DNA of 21,469 nucleotides. Origin: Syntrophaceae bacterium UBA2188. GTDB lineage: Bacteria > Desulfobacterota > BSN033 > UBA1163. The notes below the pieces were generated by a model. The model was given only the letters and a program-made list of their open reading frames with translations, was not told where the DNA came from and ran no database searches. The translations under genes were made by a program, and so were the position numbers. This document shows positions 6,647 to 14,371 of this stretch, piece by piece. Location: the NCBI GenBank assembly GCA_002327985.1, contig DCVM01000100.1, positions 1 through 21,469 on the forward strand, read 5' to 3'. Within the stretch, counting starts at the first letter, position 1; each line of letters starts with the position of its first letter.

Positions 6647-8644
6647 ATGAAACGGTTTGTTCCACTCATGACTTCTTTTATCCTTCTCCTCTTAACTCCG
6701 CTTTCCCTCTCTGCCCAGGAAAAAGAGGTGACGCTCGAACCGGTAGTGGTCACAGCTACCCGTGATGTCCAAGAGATTAGAAAGGTTCCTGCCAATGTGA
6801 CCGTCATCACCAAAGAAGAGATTGCGCGCTCCAAGGCCCAGTCGGTCATCGATGTGTTGCGAGACGAAGTGGGTCTGGTCGTCCGTGATTATTATGGAAC
6901 TGGAAAAACGGCCTCGGTGGATATCAGGGGTTTTGGCGAAACGGGCCTTTTAAACACCCTCGTTTTGGTGGACGGGAGGAGGGTCAACGCCATTGATCTC
7001 AGTGGGGTGGACTGGACTCAAGTTCCACTGGATCAAGTGGAACGAATTGAGGTTGTCCGAGGCTCTGGTAGCGTCCTTTATGGCGACAATGCGGTGGGAG
7101 GAGTAATCAATATCATTACCAAGAAACCTGAAAAATCCTTTACGGCCAAAGTCGAAGGGGGAGTCGGAAGTTATCACTACCACAAAGAAAGCGGTTCCGT
7201 AGGGGGTCAATGGGGACCTGTCTCTGCCATGCTTAACGCCACCTATAGTGCCACGAATGGGTATCGTGATAACGGGTTTCTAAGAGCTAAGGATGTGGGA
7301 GGAAAATTAATCTATGATGTGAACGAGAACATGAGCCTCCATATGAGTGGGAGTTTCCACCAGGACGATGGAGGCCTCCCCGGAGGTCTTCCCAAAGATA
7401 TTTATAAATTTCACCGACGGGCAACCATTAATCCCGATAATAAGGCTGAGACAGAAGACACCTATGGCTCATTAGGAGGGAGAGCCAATCTGTGGAATTG
7501 GGGTTGGATCGAAATGGATCTCTCCTATCGTCACCGCAACGTGGAGACCTTCTTGGATTTCCCTGCTTATTTTTATACTTATGAGGATAAAAGAATTTTA
7601 AAAACATGGGGAGTCACTCCAAAGTATGTCCTTGAAAAAAATCTATTTAATTTCCATAATAAACTCACTTTTGGATTAGATTTTTATAGGTCAGATGCCG
7701 AGCTGGATTGGAAGGATTTTACCCCTTGGTCCACATCTGCGAATCAATCTGAAATCACCAAGAAATCCACCGGCCTTTACCTTTTAGATGAGTTTTCAAT
7801 ACTCAAAAATCTGATCCTCTCCCTGGGGTACCGCCATGAGTGGGTCATTTATGATATCTCCAGGCAGACACCCAGATTGAAAGACAAGATAAGAAATGAT
7901 GAACCGGCATGGAATGTTGGGCTGGATTATCTCTTCAATAAAAGATCTTCCGCCTTCCTCAGTATTAAAAGAAGTTTTCGTTTTCCTGTCTCGGATGAAT
8001 TTTTTACTATTGATTTAAATACGTTTGAGTTAAACATCAACAGCGCTTTAAGGCCCCAAACAGGTTATCATTATGAGGCAGGGGTCCGTCACGCTTTGAC
8101 CGACCAAATTGAAGCAAACCTGACCTTATTCTGGATGGATCTTCACAACGAGATTTTTCTCAACCCCGAAACCTTTAACAATGAAAACTTTTCAAGGACC
8201 CGACGTCAGGGAATTGAAATAGGAACCAAGGTGAAACCCTTCCCATGGCTTTTGCTGTGGGGAAACTATAGCTATATCCGACCCACCCTTCGCGGGGAAT
8301 CCCTATCAGGAAAAGACATTCCTGGTGTGCCGAGGCATAAAGGCTCCTTGGGGGTAGATATCGATTTTGGTAAGGGATTGCTATTGAATACCCAGACCCA
8401 TATCGTGGGGTCCCGACACCTGATCAGCGACTGGCGCAATCAACTGGGCCGATTGGATGGATACTATACCCTTGATGCAAAGCTCTCTTACTCCTGGAAA
8501 GGGTTAAAGGCCTTTGTCGGGGTAAACAACCTCACGAATCAAAAGTATGTGGAATGGGCGGTCACCAATGCCGCTGGAACAAGTCAAGTCTTTTATCCGT
8601 CACCGGAGCGGAATTTCTTTGGAGGAATCTCTTATACCTTTTGA
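6647..8644 (+). CDS. TonB-dependent outer-membrane receptor, BtuB-like
   Basis: This is an outer-membrane beta-barrel transporter, probably for cobalamin or another corrinoid. ATG 6647 is chosen because GAGGAGG lies just upstream and it opens a signal peptide (MKRFVPLMTSFILLLL, cleavage likely after SLSA at residue 23). An upstream in-frame ATG at 6584 would bury that peptide. The protein is 665 residues. A TonB-box-like EPVVVTATR is at 31-39. The plug domain follows with IDVLRDEVGLVVRD, DIRGFGE, LVLVDGRRVN and IERIEVVRG-type blocks, ending GDNAVGGVINIITKKP. The barrel has alternating aromatic strands and ends NFFGGISYTF, with the C-terminal Phe typical of barrel proteins. The riboswitch upstream is the main reason to assign a B12-type substrate. 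ExbBD lie about 350 bases downstream, but no periplasmic BtuF or ABC genes are present here. Confidence 0.92.
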   Translation: MKRFVPLMTSFILLLLTPLSLSAQEKEVTLEPVVVTATRDVQEIRKVPANVTVITKEEIARSKAQSVIDVLRDEVGLVVRDYYGTGKTASVDIRGFGETGLLNTLVLVDGRRVNAIDLSGVDWTQVPLDQVERIEVVRGSGSVLYGDNAVGGVINIITKKPEKSFTAKVEGGVGSYHYHKESGSVGGQWGPVSAMLNATYSATNGYRDNGFLRAKDVGGKLIYDVNENMSLHMSGSFHQDDGGLPGGLPKDIYKFHRRATINPDNKAETEDTYGSLGGRANLWNWGWIEMDLSYRHRNVETFLDFPAYFYTYEDKRILKTWGVTPKYVLEKNLFNFHNKLTFGLDFYRSDAELDWKDFTPWSTSANQSEITKKSTGLYLLDEFSILKNLILSLGYRHEWVIYDISRQTPRLKDKIRNDEPAWNVGLDYLFNKRSSAFLSIKRSFRFPVSDEFFTIDLNTFELNINSALRPQTGYHYEAGVRHALTDQIEANLTLFWMDLHNEIFLNPETFNNENFSRTRRQGIEIGTKVKPFPWLLLWGNYSYIRPTLRGESLSGKDIPGVPRHKGSLGVDIDFGKGLLLNTQTHIVGSRHLISDWRNQLGRLDGYYTLDAKLSYSWKGLKAFVGVNNLTNQKYVEWAVTNAAGTSQVFYPSPERNFFGGISYTF

Positions 8645-8734
8645 AATCAAAACAAGATGTCTGATGAGATAGATTAAAAAGAGGATGAACCAGATTTTTT
8701 CTTGAGATTTCCTAACGTTGTGAGAGGAACCCAG

Positions 8735-8766
8735 AAAGGGACCAAAAAACAAAAGGGACCAAAAAA
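8735..8766. repeat. Tandem 15-base direct repeat
   Basis: AAAGGGACCAAAAAA occurs at 8735-8749 and again at 8752-8766, ending just before the -35 box of the tRNA promoter. It may be a slippage duplication or an upstream A-rich element. Confidence 0.6.
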
Positions 8767-8768
8767 AC

Positions 8769-8797
8769 TTGACACCTGGGAGGGGTTGTAATATAAA
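8769..8797 (+). promoter_or_regulatory. Promoter of tRNA-Phe
   Basis: TTGACA (8769-8774), a 17-base spacer and TATAAA (8792-8797) are near consensus. The predicted start near 8804 leaves a short leader before the tRNA at 8817. Upstream A-tracts could act as an UP element. Confidence 0.88.
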
Positions 8798-8816
8798 TCT
8801 ATTGATTCCTTTGGAT

Positions 8817-8889
<73 letters not shown>

Positions 8890-8909
8890 CTTTGCTTTCA
8901 ATCTTACTT

Positions 8910-8936
8910 AGGGCAATTTCAATTGCCCTATTTTTT
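8910..8936 (+). terminator. Intrinsic terminator after tRNA-Phe
   Basis: AGGGCAAT (8910-8917), loop TTCA and ATTGCCCT (8922-8929) form a perfect 8-bp stem followed by A and six T residues. It lies 20 bases after the tRNA 3' end. Confidence 0.9.
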
Positions 8937-8940
8937 CATC

Positions 8941-8969
8941 CCTGCTTACGCTGGCCTGTGATAAGCAGG
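8941..8969. repeat. Inverted repeat in the exbB leader
   Basis: CCTGCTTA (8941-8948) and TAAGCAGG (8962-8969) form an 8-bp stem with a 13-base loop, immediately upstream of the exbB ribosome site. It may be a mobile palindrome. I found no clear separate promoter for exbB, so its transcription may depend on readthrough or on a weak site. Confidence 0.5.
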
Positions 8970-8992
8970 ATAGGTAGTTGAGGAGGTGTCAG

Positions 8993-9622
8993 ATGTTTAT
9001 TGAACTCATTATGAAAGGGGGCCCCATCATGGTCCCCATTATTTTAGGATCGATCATCGCCCTGGCCATTATTTTAGAAAGATTTTGGACCCTCTGGAAG
9101 ATTCGGCTCAACTTTCAACAATTTGCCCAGGAAATTTTTCTCTTTTTAGAAAGGGGACATTTTCAGAAAGCCTTAGAGCGATGCGAAAAGGTGAGGCATC
9201 CTATTGGAGAAGTCTTTAAACTAGGAATTCTCAACCGAACAATGAAACGAGAGGAATTAGAGGCCATGTTAGAACGGGAGGGCGAAGAGCAGATTCAATA
9301 CCTGGAGCGTTATTTGGGGGCCTTGCTCATCATTGTGGGGGTCGAACCCATGCTTGGATTTCTTGGGACGATCATCGGTCTGATCAAGGCTTTCATGACA
9401 TGGGAACAGTTGGGGACCAATATTACGGTCAGTGCCTTGGCGGCCGGAATTTATCAGGCAATGATTACCACGGCCTCAGGTCTCTGCGTGGCCATTCCTG
9501 CTTTTATTTTCTACCACCTGATTGTGGGGAAAATAAAGAGCCACGCTCAGGAAATAAGTTATTACGGTAATGAGCTCCTTGATATCATTGGGTGTACGGA
9601 GAGAGAGAGGAGTGGACGATGA
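8993..9622 (+). CDS. exbB: ExbB/TolQ-family proton channel subunit
   Basis: ExbB forms the inner-membrane pentamer that, with ExbD and TonB, couples proton flow to outer-membrane transport. ATG 8993 is selected because AGGAGGT ends five bases upstream; the protein is 209 residues. Three membrane segments are visible: residues about 12-34 (GPIMVPIILGSIIALAIILE), about 110-133 (LGALLIIVG ... LGFLGTIIGLIKAF) and about 149-174 (ALAAGIYQAMITTASGLCVA). The conserved GFLGTIIGLIKAF and AGIYQAMITTASGL blocks mark the MotA/TolQ/ExbB family. exbD follows with an ATGA overlap. Placement after the riboswitch-controlled receptor suggests service to that receptor, although the two are separated by a tRNA and a terminator. 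TolQ is the alternative, but no tolA/tolB/pal neighbours are present. Confidence 0.93.
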   Translation: MFIELIMKGGPIMVPIILGSIIALAIILERFWTLWKIRLNFQQFAQEIFLFLERGHFQKALERCEKVRHPIGEVFKLGILNRTMKREELEAMLEREGEEQIQYLERYLGALLIIVGVEPMLGFLGTIIGLIKAFMTWEQLGTNITVSALAAGIYQAMITTASGLCVAIPAFIFYHLIVGKIKSHAQEISYYGNELLDIIGCTERERSGR

Positions 9623-10062
9623 AGGTCAATATCCATCGAGAATCATACGTGAGGCTGGAGTCCTTAGCTTTTACTGACATCATTCTCAACATCTTTATTT
9701 TTTTCTTCACCGCATTTAGTTTAGTCTATACCTTCAGTCCTACCAGAGAATCGCGAATCATTGTGAAACTCCCCCAGGCCGATATTAAATCCCCTGTTGA
9801 CCAGGCTGAGCCCATTGTGGTCACGATCAACAGCCGAAATGAAGTCTTTCTCAAGAATCAGTCAAAAAACCTCAGAGATTTAAAGACGGAGTTGGAATCT
9901 CTCCTTGCCTTCAACAGAACGAGGCCTGTGATTGTCCGTGCAGATAAGAGCGTTGTCTTTGACCGTGTCGTTCAAGTCCTTGACGTGGCAAAAAACGCCG
10001 GCGTTGAACGTCTTGGCATCGCGATCGAAGAAAAAATACCTCCTACGAGCCCTCATCAATAA
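9619..10062 (+). CDS. exbD: ExbD/TolR-family protein
   Basis: This is the partner of ExbB, a single-span inner-membrane protein with a periplasmic domain. ATG 9619 overlaps the exbB stop (ATGA), so the two are translationally coupled; GAGAGGAG precedes it. The 147 residues comprise a short cytoplasmic tail, a membrane helix at about 20-41 (DIILNIFIFFFTAFSLVYTF) and the periplasmic domain (IIVKLPQAD, PIVVTINSRNEVFLKN, RPVIVRADKSVVFDRVVQVLDVAKNAGVERLGIA split into these typical blocks). Asp20 at the start of the helix matches the proton-carrying Asp25 of E. coli ExbD. No tonB gene follows. Confidence 0.92.
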   Translation: MKVNIHRESYVRLESLAFTDIILNIFIFFFTAFSLVYTFSPTRESRIIVKLPQADIKSPVDQAEPIVVTINSRNEVFLKNQSKNLRDLKTELESLLAFNRTRPVIVRADKSVVFDRVVQVLDVAKNAGVERLGIAIEEKIPPTSPHQ

Positions 10063-10064
10063 AT

Positions 10065-10292
10065 TACCCCGCAGCAGAGCTGCGAGGTATCCAACTCAAA
10101 AAAAACTCTCCTCCCCCTTGAGGGGGGAGGATTAAGGAGGGGGTGATGAGAAGATCGTTTCCCCCTCACCCTGACCCTCTCCCCCCAGGGGAGAGGGAAG
10201 GCCATTCATCCCCCCAGCATAGCTGGGGGGTATTCTGGCACATTTTTATAAACCCTGTATATCCCCGCCCTAAAGGACGGGGATTTTCTTTT
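10065..10292. repeat. Cluster of five palindromic repeats (REP-like)
   Basis: Successive hairpins are 10065-10089 (TACCCCGCAGC with GCTGCGAGGTA, one mismatch), about 10107-10131 (TCCTCCCCC with GGGGGGAGGA), 10175-10197 (CCCTCTCCCC-CCA-GGGGAGAGGG), 10210-10230 (CCCCCCAGC-ATA-GCTGGGGGG) and 10261-10284 (ATCCCCG ... CGGGGAT) followed by TTTCTTTTT. The last resembles a terminator for exbBD. The mixture looks like several repeat families nested into one intergenic space. Confidence 0.75.
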
Positions 10293-10457
10293 TCACAATT
10301 CCGACCTGCTCAAAAAATGACCATAAGTTCTAAAAAAAGAACAAATTCTTTAAATTTCAGCAGGGATGATTTGAAAAATTATGATTTTACTTTTCTTTAA
10401 AATTATAACCTGTTGAAATTACATATATATTTTTTTATAAAAATTTGAATTTTTTTC

Positions 10458-10487
10458 TTGACATTTCTATATTTTGTGTTCTAAAAT
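10458..10487 (+). promoter_or_regulatory. Strong sigma70-type promoter
   Basis: TTGACA (10458-10463), an 18-base spacer and TAAAAT (10482-10487) lie in AT-rich DNA. The predicted start near 10494 gives a leader of about 65 bases to the small cysteine-rich ORF. Confidence 0.8.
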
Positions 10488-10559
10488 ATCGGCGATTCAA
10501 GATATAGAATTTCTAATTTCATTTAGAATTGATGTCAGTAGGTAGAAAGGGGATTAAAA

Positions 10560-10697
10560 ATGAGTTACCTCATCTGTGACAAAAGAAAAGGTAGTCCAAA
10601 GATCCATATCGAAGTCTGCAGGAGAAAGTGTAAACTTATCCAAGAATGTAAGACCTATAAGGAATTTGTCAATAATTTAGAGAAAAAGGCGGCGTAA
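10560..10697 (+). CDS. Small four-cysteine protein (45 residues)
   Basis: An ATG at 10560, preceded by GAAAGGGG, opens a 45-codon frame ending TAA at 10697. The product begins MSYLICDKRKGSPKIHIEVC and continues RRKCKLIQECKTYKEFVNNL, ending EKKAA. Cys6, Cys20, Cys24 and Cys30 could form a zinc or other metal site, and the protein is strongly basic. It has its own promoter and its own terminator, so it is a monocistronic unit. I recall similar small CxxRK ... C..KC....C proteins in anaerobic bacteria but cannot name a family. A DNA/RNA-binding or metal-responsive role is speculation. Confidence 0.75.
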   Translation: MSYLICDKRKGSPKIHIEVCRRKCKLIQECKTYKEFVNNLEKKAA

Positions 10698-10755
10698 ATT
10701 TCCCTACCTGCACCTGCCTTTAATAGGCAGGCCTTCATACCCCTCCTTTCTGGTC

Positions 10756-10789
10756 GGGCCGGTTCACCAATCGAATCGGCCCTTTTTTT
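10756..10789 (+). terminator. Intrinsic terminator after the small cysteine protein
   Basis: GGGCCGGTTC (10756-10765), loop ACCAATC and GAATCGGCCC (10773-10782) form a 10-bp stem with one G-T pair, followed by seven T residues. A smaller CCTGCCT/AGGCAGG hairpin lies at 10713-10731. The terminator abuts the convergent rsmE stop. Confidence 0.88.
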
Positions 10790-11525
10790 ATCCTATATCT
10801 CCCCGTTCATATTGAAGAATACTGAGGAAGCAAAGACTTGCAGTTTCAGCTCTCAATATCCTCCTTCCGAGTGTGACAGGGATAAATCCCAATTTTTTTG
10901 CCTCTCCAACTTCCTCCAGGCTAAATCCCCCCTCCGGCCCAATCACAAAAAATATCTTTGTTTTTTCTTCCGTTCTGTTCAAAACCTCTTTCAACTTGGT
11001 TCCCTCTCTTTCCCAGAGAATAAGGCGAAGAAAGCTGGGTGAAGGAATTTGGAGCATCTCAGAATAGTCCTGAAGGGATTCAATCTTGGGAACCACTCCC
11101 CTTCCGCATTGTTTGGAGGACTCCATAGCAATTCTTTCCCATCGGTGAAGGCGTTTTTGTCTCATCGATTTTTCTAAAAGGGGCACTGAACGGGAAGAGA
11201 AGAAGGGAATGATTTCTTTGACCCCTAATTCGGTGGCTTTCTGGATCAGGTAATCCATCTTCCCGCCCTTGAGAAGGCTTTGAGCTAAAATGGTTTCCAA
11301 AGAGGAATCTTTCTTTGAAGAAAAGATATGTTGAATCTGCATCACCACCGAGGAGAGTCCTTCTTCGATGATGGTGCCCTCATACTCTTTTCCCAAACCA
11401 TCGAAAATAATGATCTCATCTCCTGCTTTGAGGCGGAGAACCCTCCGAATATGCCTCACCTCGCTGCCCCCGATTTTTAATAGATCGTTCTCGATATGAG
11501 GGGCAGGAACATAAAATCTCGGCAT
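10788..11525 (-). CDS. rsmE: 16S rRNA (uracil-1498 N3)-methyltransferase
   Basis: RsmE methylates U1498 of 16S rRNA in the small subunit, using SAM. The 245-residue length is normal. The N-terminal PUA-like domain starts MPRFYVPAP and has EVRHIRRVLRLKAGDEI (22-38). The SPOUT methyltransferase domain carries the trefoil-knot motifs FFVIGPEGGFS (192-202) and LGRRILRAETA (219-229). The start has AGGAGAG upstream. It is the last gene of the leftward run; prmA lies 51 bases upstream, a pairing (two translation-machinery methyltransferases) seen in many bacteria. Confidence 0.96.
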   Translation of the reverse strand: MPRFYVPAPHIENDLLKIGGSEVRHIRRVLRLKAGDEIIIFDGLGKEYEGTIIEEGLSSVVMQIQHIFSSKKDSSLETILAQSLLKGGKMDYLIQKATELGVKEIIPFFSSRSVPLLEKSMRQKRLHRWERIAMESSKQCGRGVVPKIESLQDYSEMLQIPSPSFLRLILWEREGTKLKEVLNRTEEKTKIFFVIGPEGGFSLEEVGEAKKLGFIPVTLGRRILRAETASLCFLSILQYERGDIG

Positions 11526-11542
11526 GCCTCTCTCCTAAAAGA

Positions 11543-11558
11543 CGCTAAGCGCTTAGCG
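11543..11558. repeat. Perfect 16-bp palindrome between prmA and rsmE
   Basis: CGCTAAGC joined to GCTTAGCG is a perfect palindrome, followed by a related GCGCTTTGCGC-type stretch to about 11570. It fits the intergenic palindrome style of this genome. Confidence 0.7.
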
Positions 11559-11576
11559 CTTTGCGCATAGCGAAAT

Positions 11577-12452
11577 TCACCTCTTCTGAAAGGTCAGACA
11601 GACCCACTCTCCTTTTTGGGTATCTTGGATCCATTGGAGGAGGCTTGTCTCCAGGTAACACTGACGAATCCCTTCTCTTTCTCCTTCCAATATTCCTGAT
11701 AAGATGAGGTATCCCTGTTTCTTAAGGTGGCTCAGAATAGGTTTTCTCATCCTCCTTAGACTCTTGAGGTCCATATTGGCTACGACCACATTAAATTTTT
11801 TATGAAGACTCCCTATACTTCCTTTTCTTATTGTAACCAGATTCGAAACACGGTTCTTCTCTACATTCTCTCGTGCATTCTCCACCGCCACGCCATCAAT
11901 GTCTATCCCCCGAACTTCCTTGGCCCCTAATTTGGCAGCGACGATGGAAAGAATCCCAGAACCCGTTCCCACATCAAGAACAGATAACCCCTTTTTCCCG
12001 AGCCTATCTTCTAATGCCAGGATGCACAGGATGGTGGTGGCATGTGTTCCTGTGCCAAAAGCCATCCCCGGAGTAATGACAATGGCCATTTGACCCTTTT
12101 TTAATCGGACCTTGGACCAGGGTGGTATCACCACAAACCTGGATGTCACCTGAACAGGCTTAAAAAATCTCTTCCAGTTCTCACCCCAATCCTGGTCAGG
12201 GATAGAGTCTGTCTTAATGTGCGCGCGGAATTCCCCAGGGGCGATCTTCTTCAATGACTTCAAATAGCAACGTAGAGCATGAAGGACTTTTTTCTCTTTG
12301 CCGTCCTTTGGGAAATAAGCCTTCAGCCCTAATGATATGAGATCCTCTTTAATCTCTTCAATCCCAGTGGTTCCCTGTTCAATGAGAAAGTTTGAGACCG
12401 CTTCTCCGAATTCTCTCGGAATGAAAAGTTCTATAACCCACCACCGCTTCAT
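11577..12452 (-). CDS. prmA: Ribosomal protein L11 methyltransferase
   Basis: PrmA uses SAM to methylate ribosomal protein L11. I choose Met at 12452 (MKRWWVIELFIP) because PrmA proteins begin there; an upstream in-frame ATG at 12476 lacks a ribosome site. This gives 291 residues. Visible motifs are DQDWGENWKRFFKP (87-100), PGMAFGTGTHATT (128-140), the SAM loop VLDVGTGSGILS (158-169) and GIDIDGVAVENARENV (182-197). The usual NPP/NIL-type motif is VVANM. It sits between the hydrolase gene and rsmE on the same strand. Confidence 0.95.
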   Translation of the reverse strand: MKRWWVIELFIPREFGEAVSNFLIEQGTTGIEEIKEDLISLGLKAYFPKDGKEKKVLHALRCYLKSLKKIAPGEFRAHIKTDSIPDQDWGENWKRFFKPVQVTSRFVVIPPWSKVRLKKGQMAIVITPGMAFGTGTHATTILCILALEDRLGKKGLSVLDVGTGSGILSIVAAKLGAKEVRGIDIDGVAVENARENVEKNRVSNLVTIRKGSIGSLHKKFNVVVANMDLKSLRRMRKPILSHLKKQGYLILSGILEGEREGIRQCYLETSLLQWIQDTQKGEWVCLTFQKR

Positions 12453-12497
12453 CAGATTACCTACATAAAGGTTCAAGGGTTCGAGTGTTGGACTACA

Positions 12498-13292
12498 TTA
12501 TCCCTTGAATACTGGACTTCTTAACACTTCTTCTATAAATTCTTCAATCTTCCTATTGAAAGCCTCGGGCGATTCCATCATGACCATATGGCCTGCATCT
12601 GGGAAAATCTCCAGTTTCGAACCCTTGACTCGACTTTGAATAAACTGGGAATATTTGATAGGCGTCAGTTGGTCATCCTCTCCGCAAAGAATCCGTGTGG
12701 GAAGAGTGATTTTTTCTACTTCATTCATCATATCGAACCGGTCACAGGCTAAAAAGTCTCCATAGACGACCTCTGCCCGACATTGCCGCATACCCAAAAC
12801 GCCCCTCTCAAGTAAATCGGTGGGAGCCTTCCGAGAGTAGGCAAATTGATTTATCTTCTGAACGGTCTCCTCAAAGTACCTCTTAACCCCATCCAGAATC
12901 AAAGGAAGAACTTTTAATCTTGCTCCTGTCCCCACTAATACGATCCCTTTCATCACCTCCGGATGGGTCAGGGCCAATGTCTGGACAATGGCGCCGCCCA
13001 TCGAATGGCCGACGGCAAAGACTTTCTGAAGACCAAGAGTTTTCACAAAAGAATGAACGTGCTCAGAATATTTCCAGACCTCCTGCTCTCCCTCTCCCTC
13101 TGATGCCCCATGGCCTGGAAGTTCAATGATGATGGGATCGAACCGGTTCTCAAAAAAACCCTTCTGATAGCTCCACGTATACTGTCCTCCTCCAGCACCA
13201 TGAATGAAAAGCATCGTCTCCTTACCCTCTAAAACGTTTTTTCTCCCCCTCCAGTAGCTGATCTGCTTTCCATCGATTTGAATAAATGGCAT
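12498..13292 (-). CDS. Alpha/beta hydrolase
   Basis: This 264-residue protein has the full alpha/beta-hydrolase fold signature. The oxyanion region is FIHGAGGGQYTW (29-40). The nucleophile elbow is GHSMGG (95-100, Ser97), the acid is Asp207 in GEDDQLTP (204-211), and the histidine is His235 in DAGHMVMMESP (232-242). There is no signal peptide, so it is cytoplasmic. The ATG is preceded by GAGGAGGGAGAA. Its first 64 bases overlap the end of dusB in another frame. Substrate is unknown; esterase, dehalogenase or C-C hydrolase activity are all possible. Confidence 0.92.
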   Translation of the reverse strand: MPFIQIDGKQISYWRGRKNVLEGKETMLFIHGAGGGQYTWSYQKGFFENRFDPIIIELPGHGASEGEGEQEVWKYSEHVHSFVKTLGLQKVFAVGHSMGGAIVQTLALTHPEVMKGIVLVGTGARLKVLPLILDGVKRYFEETVQKINQFAYSRKAPTDLLERGVLGMRQCRAEVVYGDFLACDRFDMMNEVEKITLPTRILCGEDDQLTPIKYSQFIQSRVKGSKLEIFPDAGHMVMMESPEAFNRKIEEFIEEVLRSPVFKG

Positions 13293-14257
13293 TTCTCCCT
13301 CCTCTTGATGAAATCGAAATAGGAACGGATCGCTTCAAACAGAGCCTCTCTCTCTTTTAAGCTGGACAACCTCGAATGGAAGGAGGCGCAGTAAGGGAGG
13401 CCCTTGGTATACCAATAAACATTTTTCCGGATCATTCTCACTGCTCCTTTTTCACCATAATGATCTTGGGTCAGGGAGAAATGATAATGGATCATGTCCC
13501 TCCTCTCCTCCAGAGAGGGAGGAAGGATTACTCTTTCTTCACCCTTCAAAAAATTTTTTAAGCGAAAGATCCACGGATTTCCTAAGGCCCCCCTTCCAAT
13601 CATCACCCCATCACAGCCAGTCTCTTCGAACATCCTCCTGGCTAAACATGGAGTGGTCACATCTCCATTGCCAATGACAGGAATGTGAACGGCAAGTTTC
13701 ACCTCTTTGATAAGGTTCCAATCCGCCTGACCATGAAATCCCTGAGCCTTGGTCCTGGGATGAATGGAAATGGCATCCACGCCGCAATCCTCCGCGAGGG
13801 TGGCAATTTCAACCGCATTGATGTTCTCCCTGTCCCAACCCGAACGAATTTTGATGGTGAGAGGGCATCTCACTTTCTTCCTCACCTTTTTAAGAATTCC
13901 CTTCACCCTTTCTGGTGATCGCATGAGGTCAACGCCAGCTCCCGCTTCAATCACCTCTTTTGCCGGGCATCCCATATTGATGTCAATGGCGTCTGCCCCC
14001 ATCGATTCCACCCTCTGGGCGGCATCGGCTAATATCTCTGGATTGGATCCGAAGAGCTGAACCGAAAGGGGGTTTTCGTCTTTTCCAATCTTTAAAAAAG
14101 ATTCCCCCTTTCGTAATAATCCCTCTGCGCTGACCATCTCCGTAACAACCAAACTGCAACCGTTTTCCTTGGCGATCCGCCGGAAGGGGTAATCAGAAAT
14201 TCCTGACAGCGGCGCCAGCATAAGAGGGTGATCAAATTGAAGATGGCCAAGTCTCAT
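13229..14257 (-). CDS. dusB: tRNA-dihydrouridine synthase (DusB-type)
   Basis: Dus enzymes reduce uridines in tRNA D-loops with FMN and NADPH. The 342-residue protein starts as a typical TIM barrel (LMLAPLSGISDYPFRRI, 12-28). The catalytic cysteine is Cys97 in INMGCPAKEV (93-102). Other matches are VQLFGSNPE (66-74), the IHPRTKAQGFHGQADW block (about 175-190) and the phosphate-binding IPVIGNGDV and GVMIGRGALGNPW. The start has AAGGGGG upstream. The C-terminal tail (EKCHLFKSMESRSATGGGEK) overlaps the hydrolase start by 64 bases and has low similarity to usual Dus tails. Confidence 0.94.
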   Translation of the reverse strand: MRLGHLQFDHPLMLAPLSGISDYPFRRIAKENGCSLVVTEMVSAEGLLRKGESFLKIGKDENPLSVQLFGSNPEILADAAQRVESMGADAIDINMGCPAKEVIEAGAGVDLMRSPERVKGILKKVRKKVRCPLTIKIRSGWDRENINAVEIATLAEDCGVDAISIHPRTKAQGFHGQADWNLIKEVKLAVHIPVIGNGDVTTPCLARRMFEETGCDGVMIGRGALGNPWIFRLKNFLKGEERVILPPSLEERRDMIHYHFSLTQDHYGEKGAVRMIRKNVYWYTKGLPYCASFHSRLSSLKEREALFEAIRSYFDFIKRREKCHLFKSMESRSATGGGEKTF

Positions 14258-14261
14258 CTGA

Positions 14262-14370
14262 CCCCCTTGGAATATTGGAAGTTTGGAATGTTGGAATGTT
14301 GGGCTTACACTTAGAAAGATGGTTTTCGTTTTTGCTCTTCAAACCCATTGTTCCAATATTCCAATCTTCC
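14262..14370. repeat. Inverted TTGGAATATTGGAA repeats between cbiO and dusB
   Basis: GGAATATTGGAA and several GGAATGTTGG copies (about 14270-14302) are mirrored by TTCCAATATTCCAATCTTCC (about 14351-14370). They form a palindromic repeat about 100 bases wide with a non-coding centre. It could be a miniature inverted-repeat element or hairpin. Confidence 0.6.
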
Positions 14371-14371
14371 A

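Larger units (their letters stand above)
10063..10559. other. Intergenic hairpin cluster and AT-rich region
   Basis: There is no real gene here. An 85-codon open frame at 10143-10400 only translates repeat DNA. Five hairpins occupy the first 230 bases, then AT-rich DNA contains a widely spaced inverted repeat (AATTTCAGCAGG 10353-10364; CCTGTTGAAATT 10409-10420, one mismatch) upstream of the promoter at 10458. Confidence 0.7.

Noticed and set aside
10065..10292. Possible CRISPR array
   Set aside because: The hairpins differ from one another and there are no regularly spaced identical repeats.
10143..10400. 85-codon ORF
   Set aside because: The translation comes from palindromic repeat DNA (PPHPDPLPPGEREG-type sequence is typical of REP repeats).
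13764..14060. 98-codon plus ORF
   Set aside because: Antisense to dusB with no start signal or motif.
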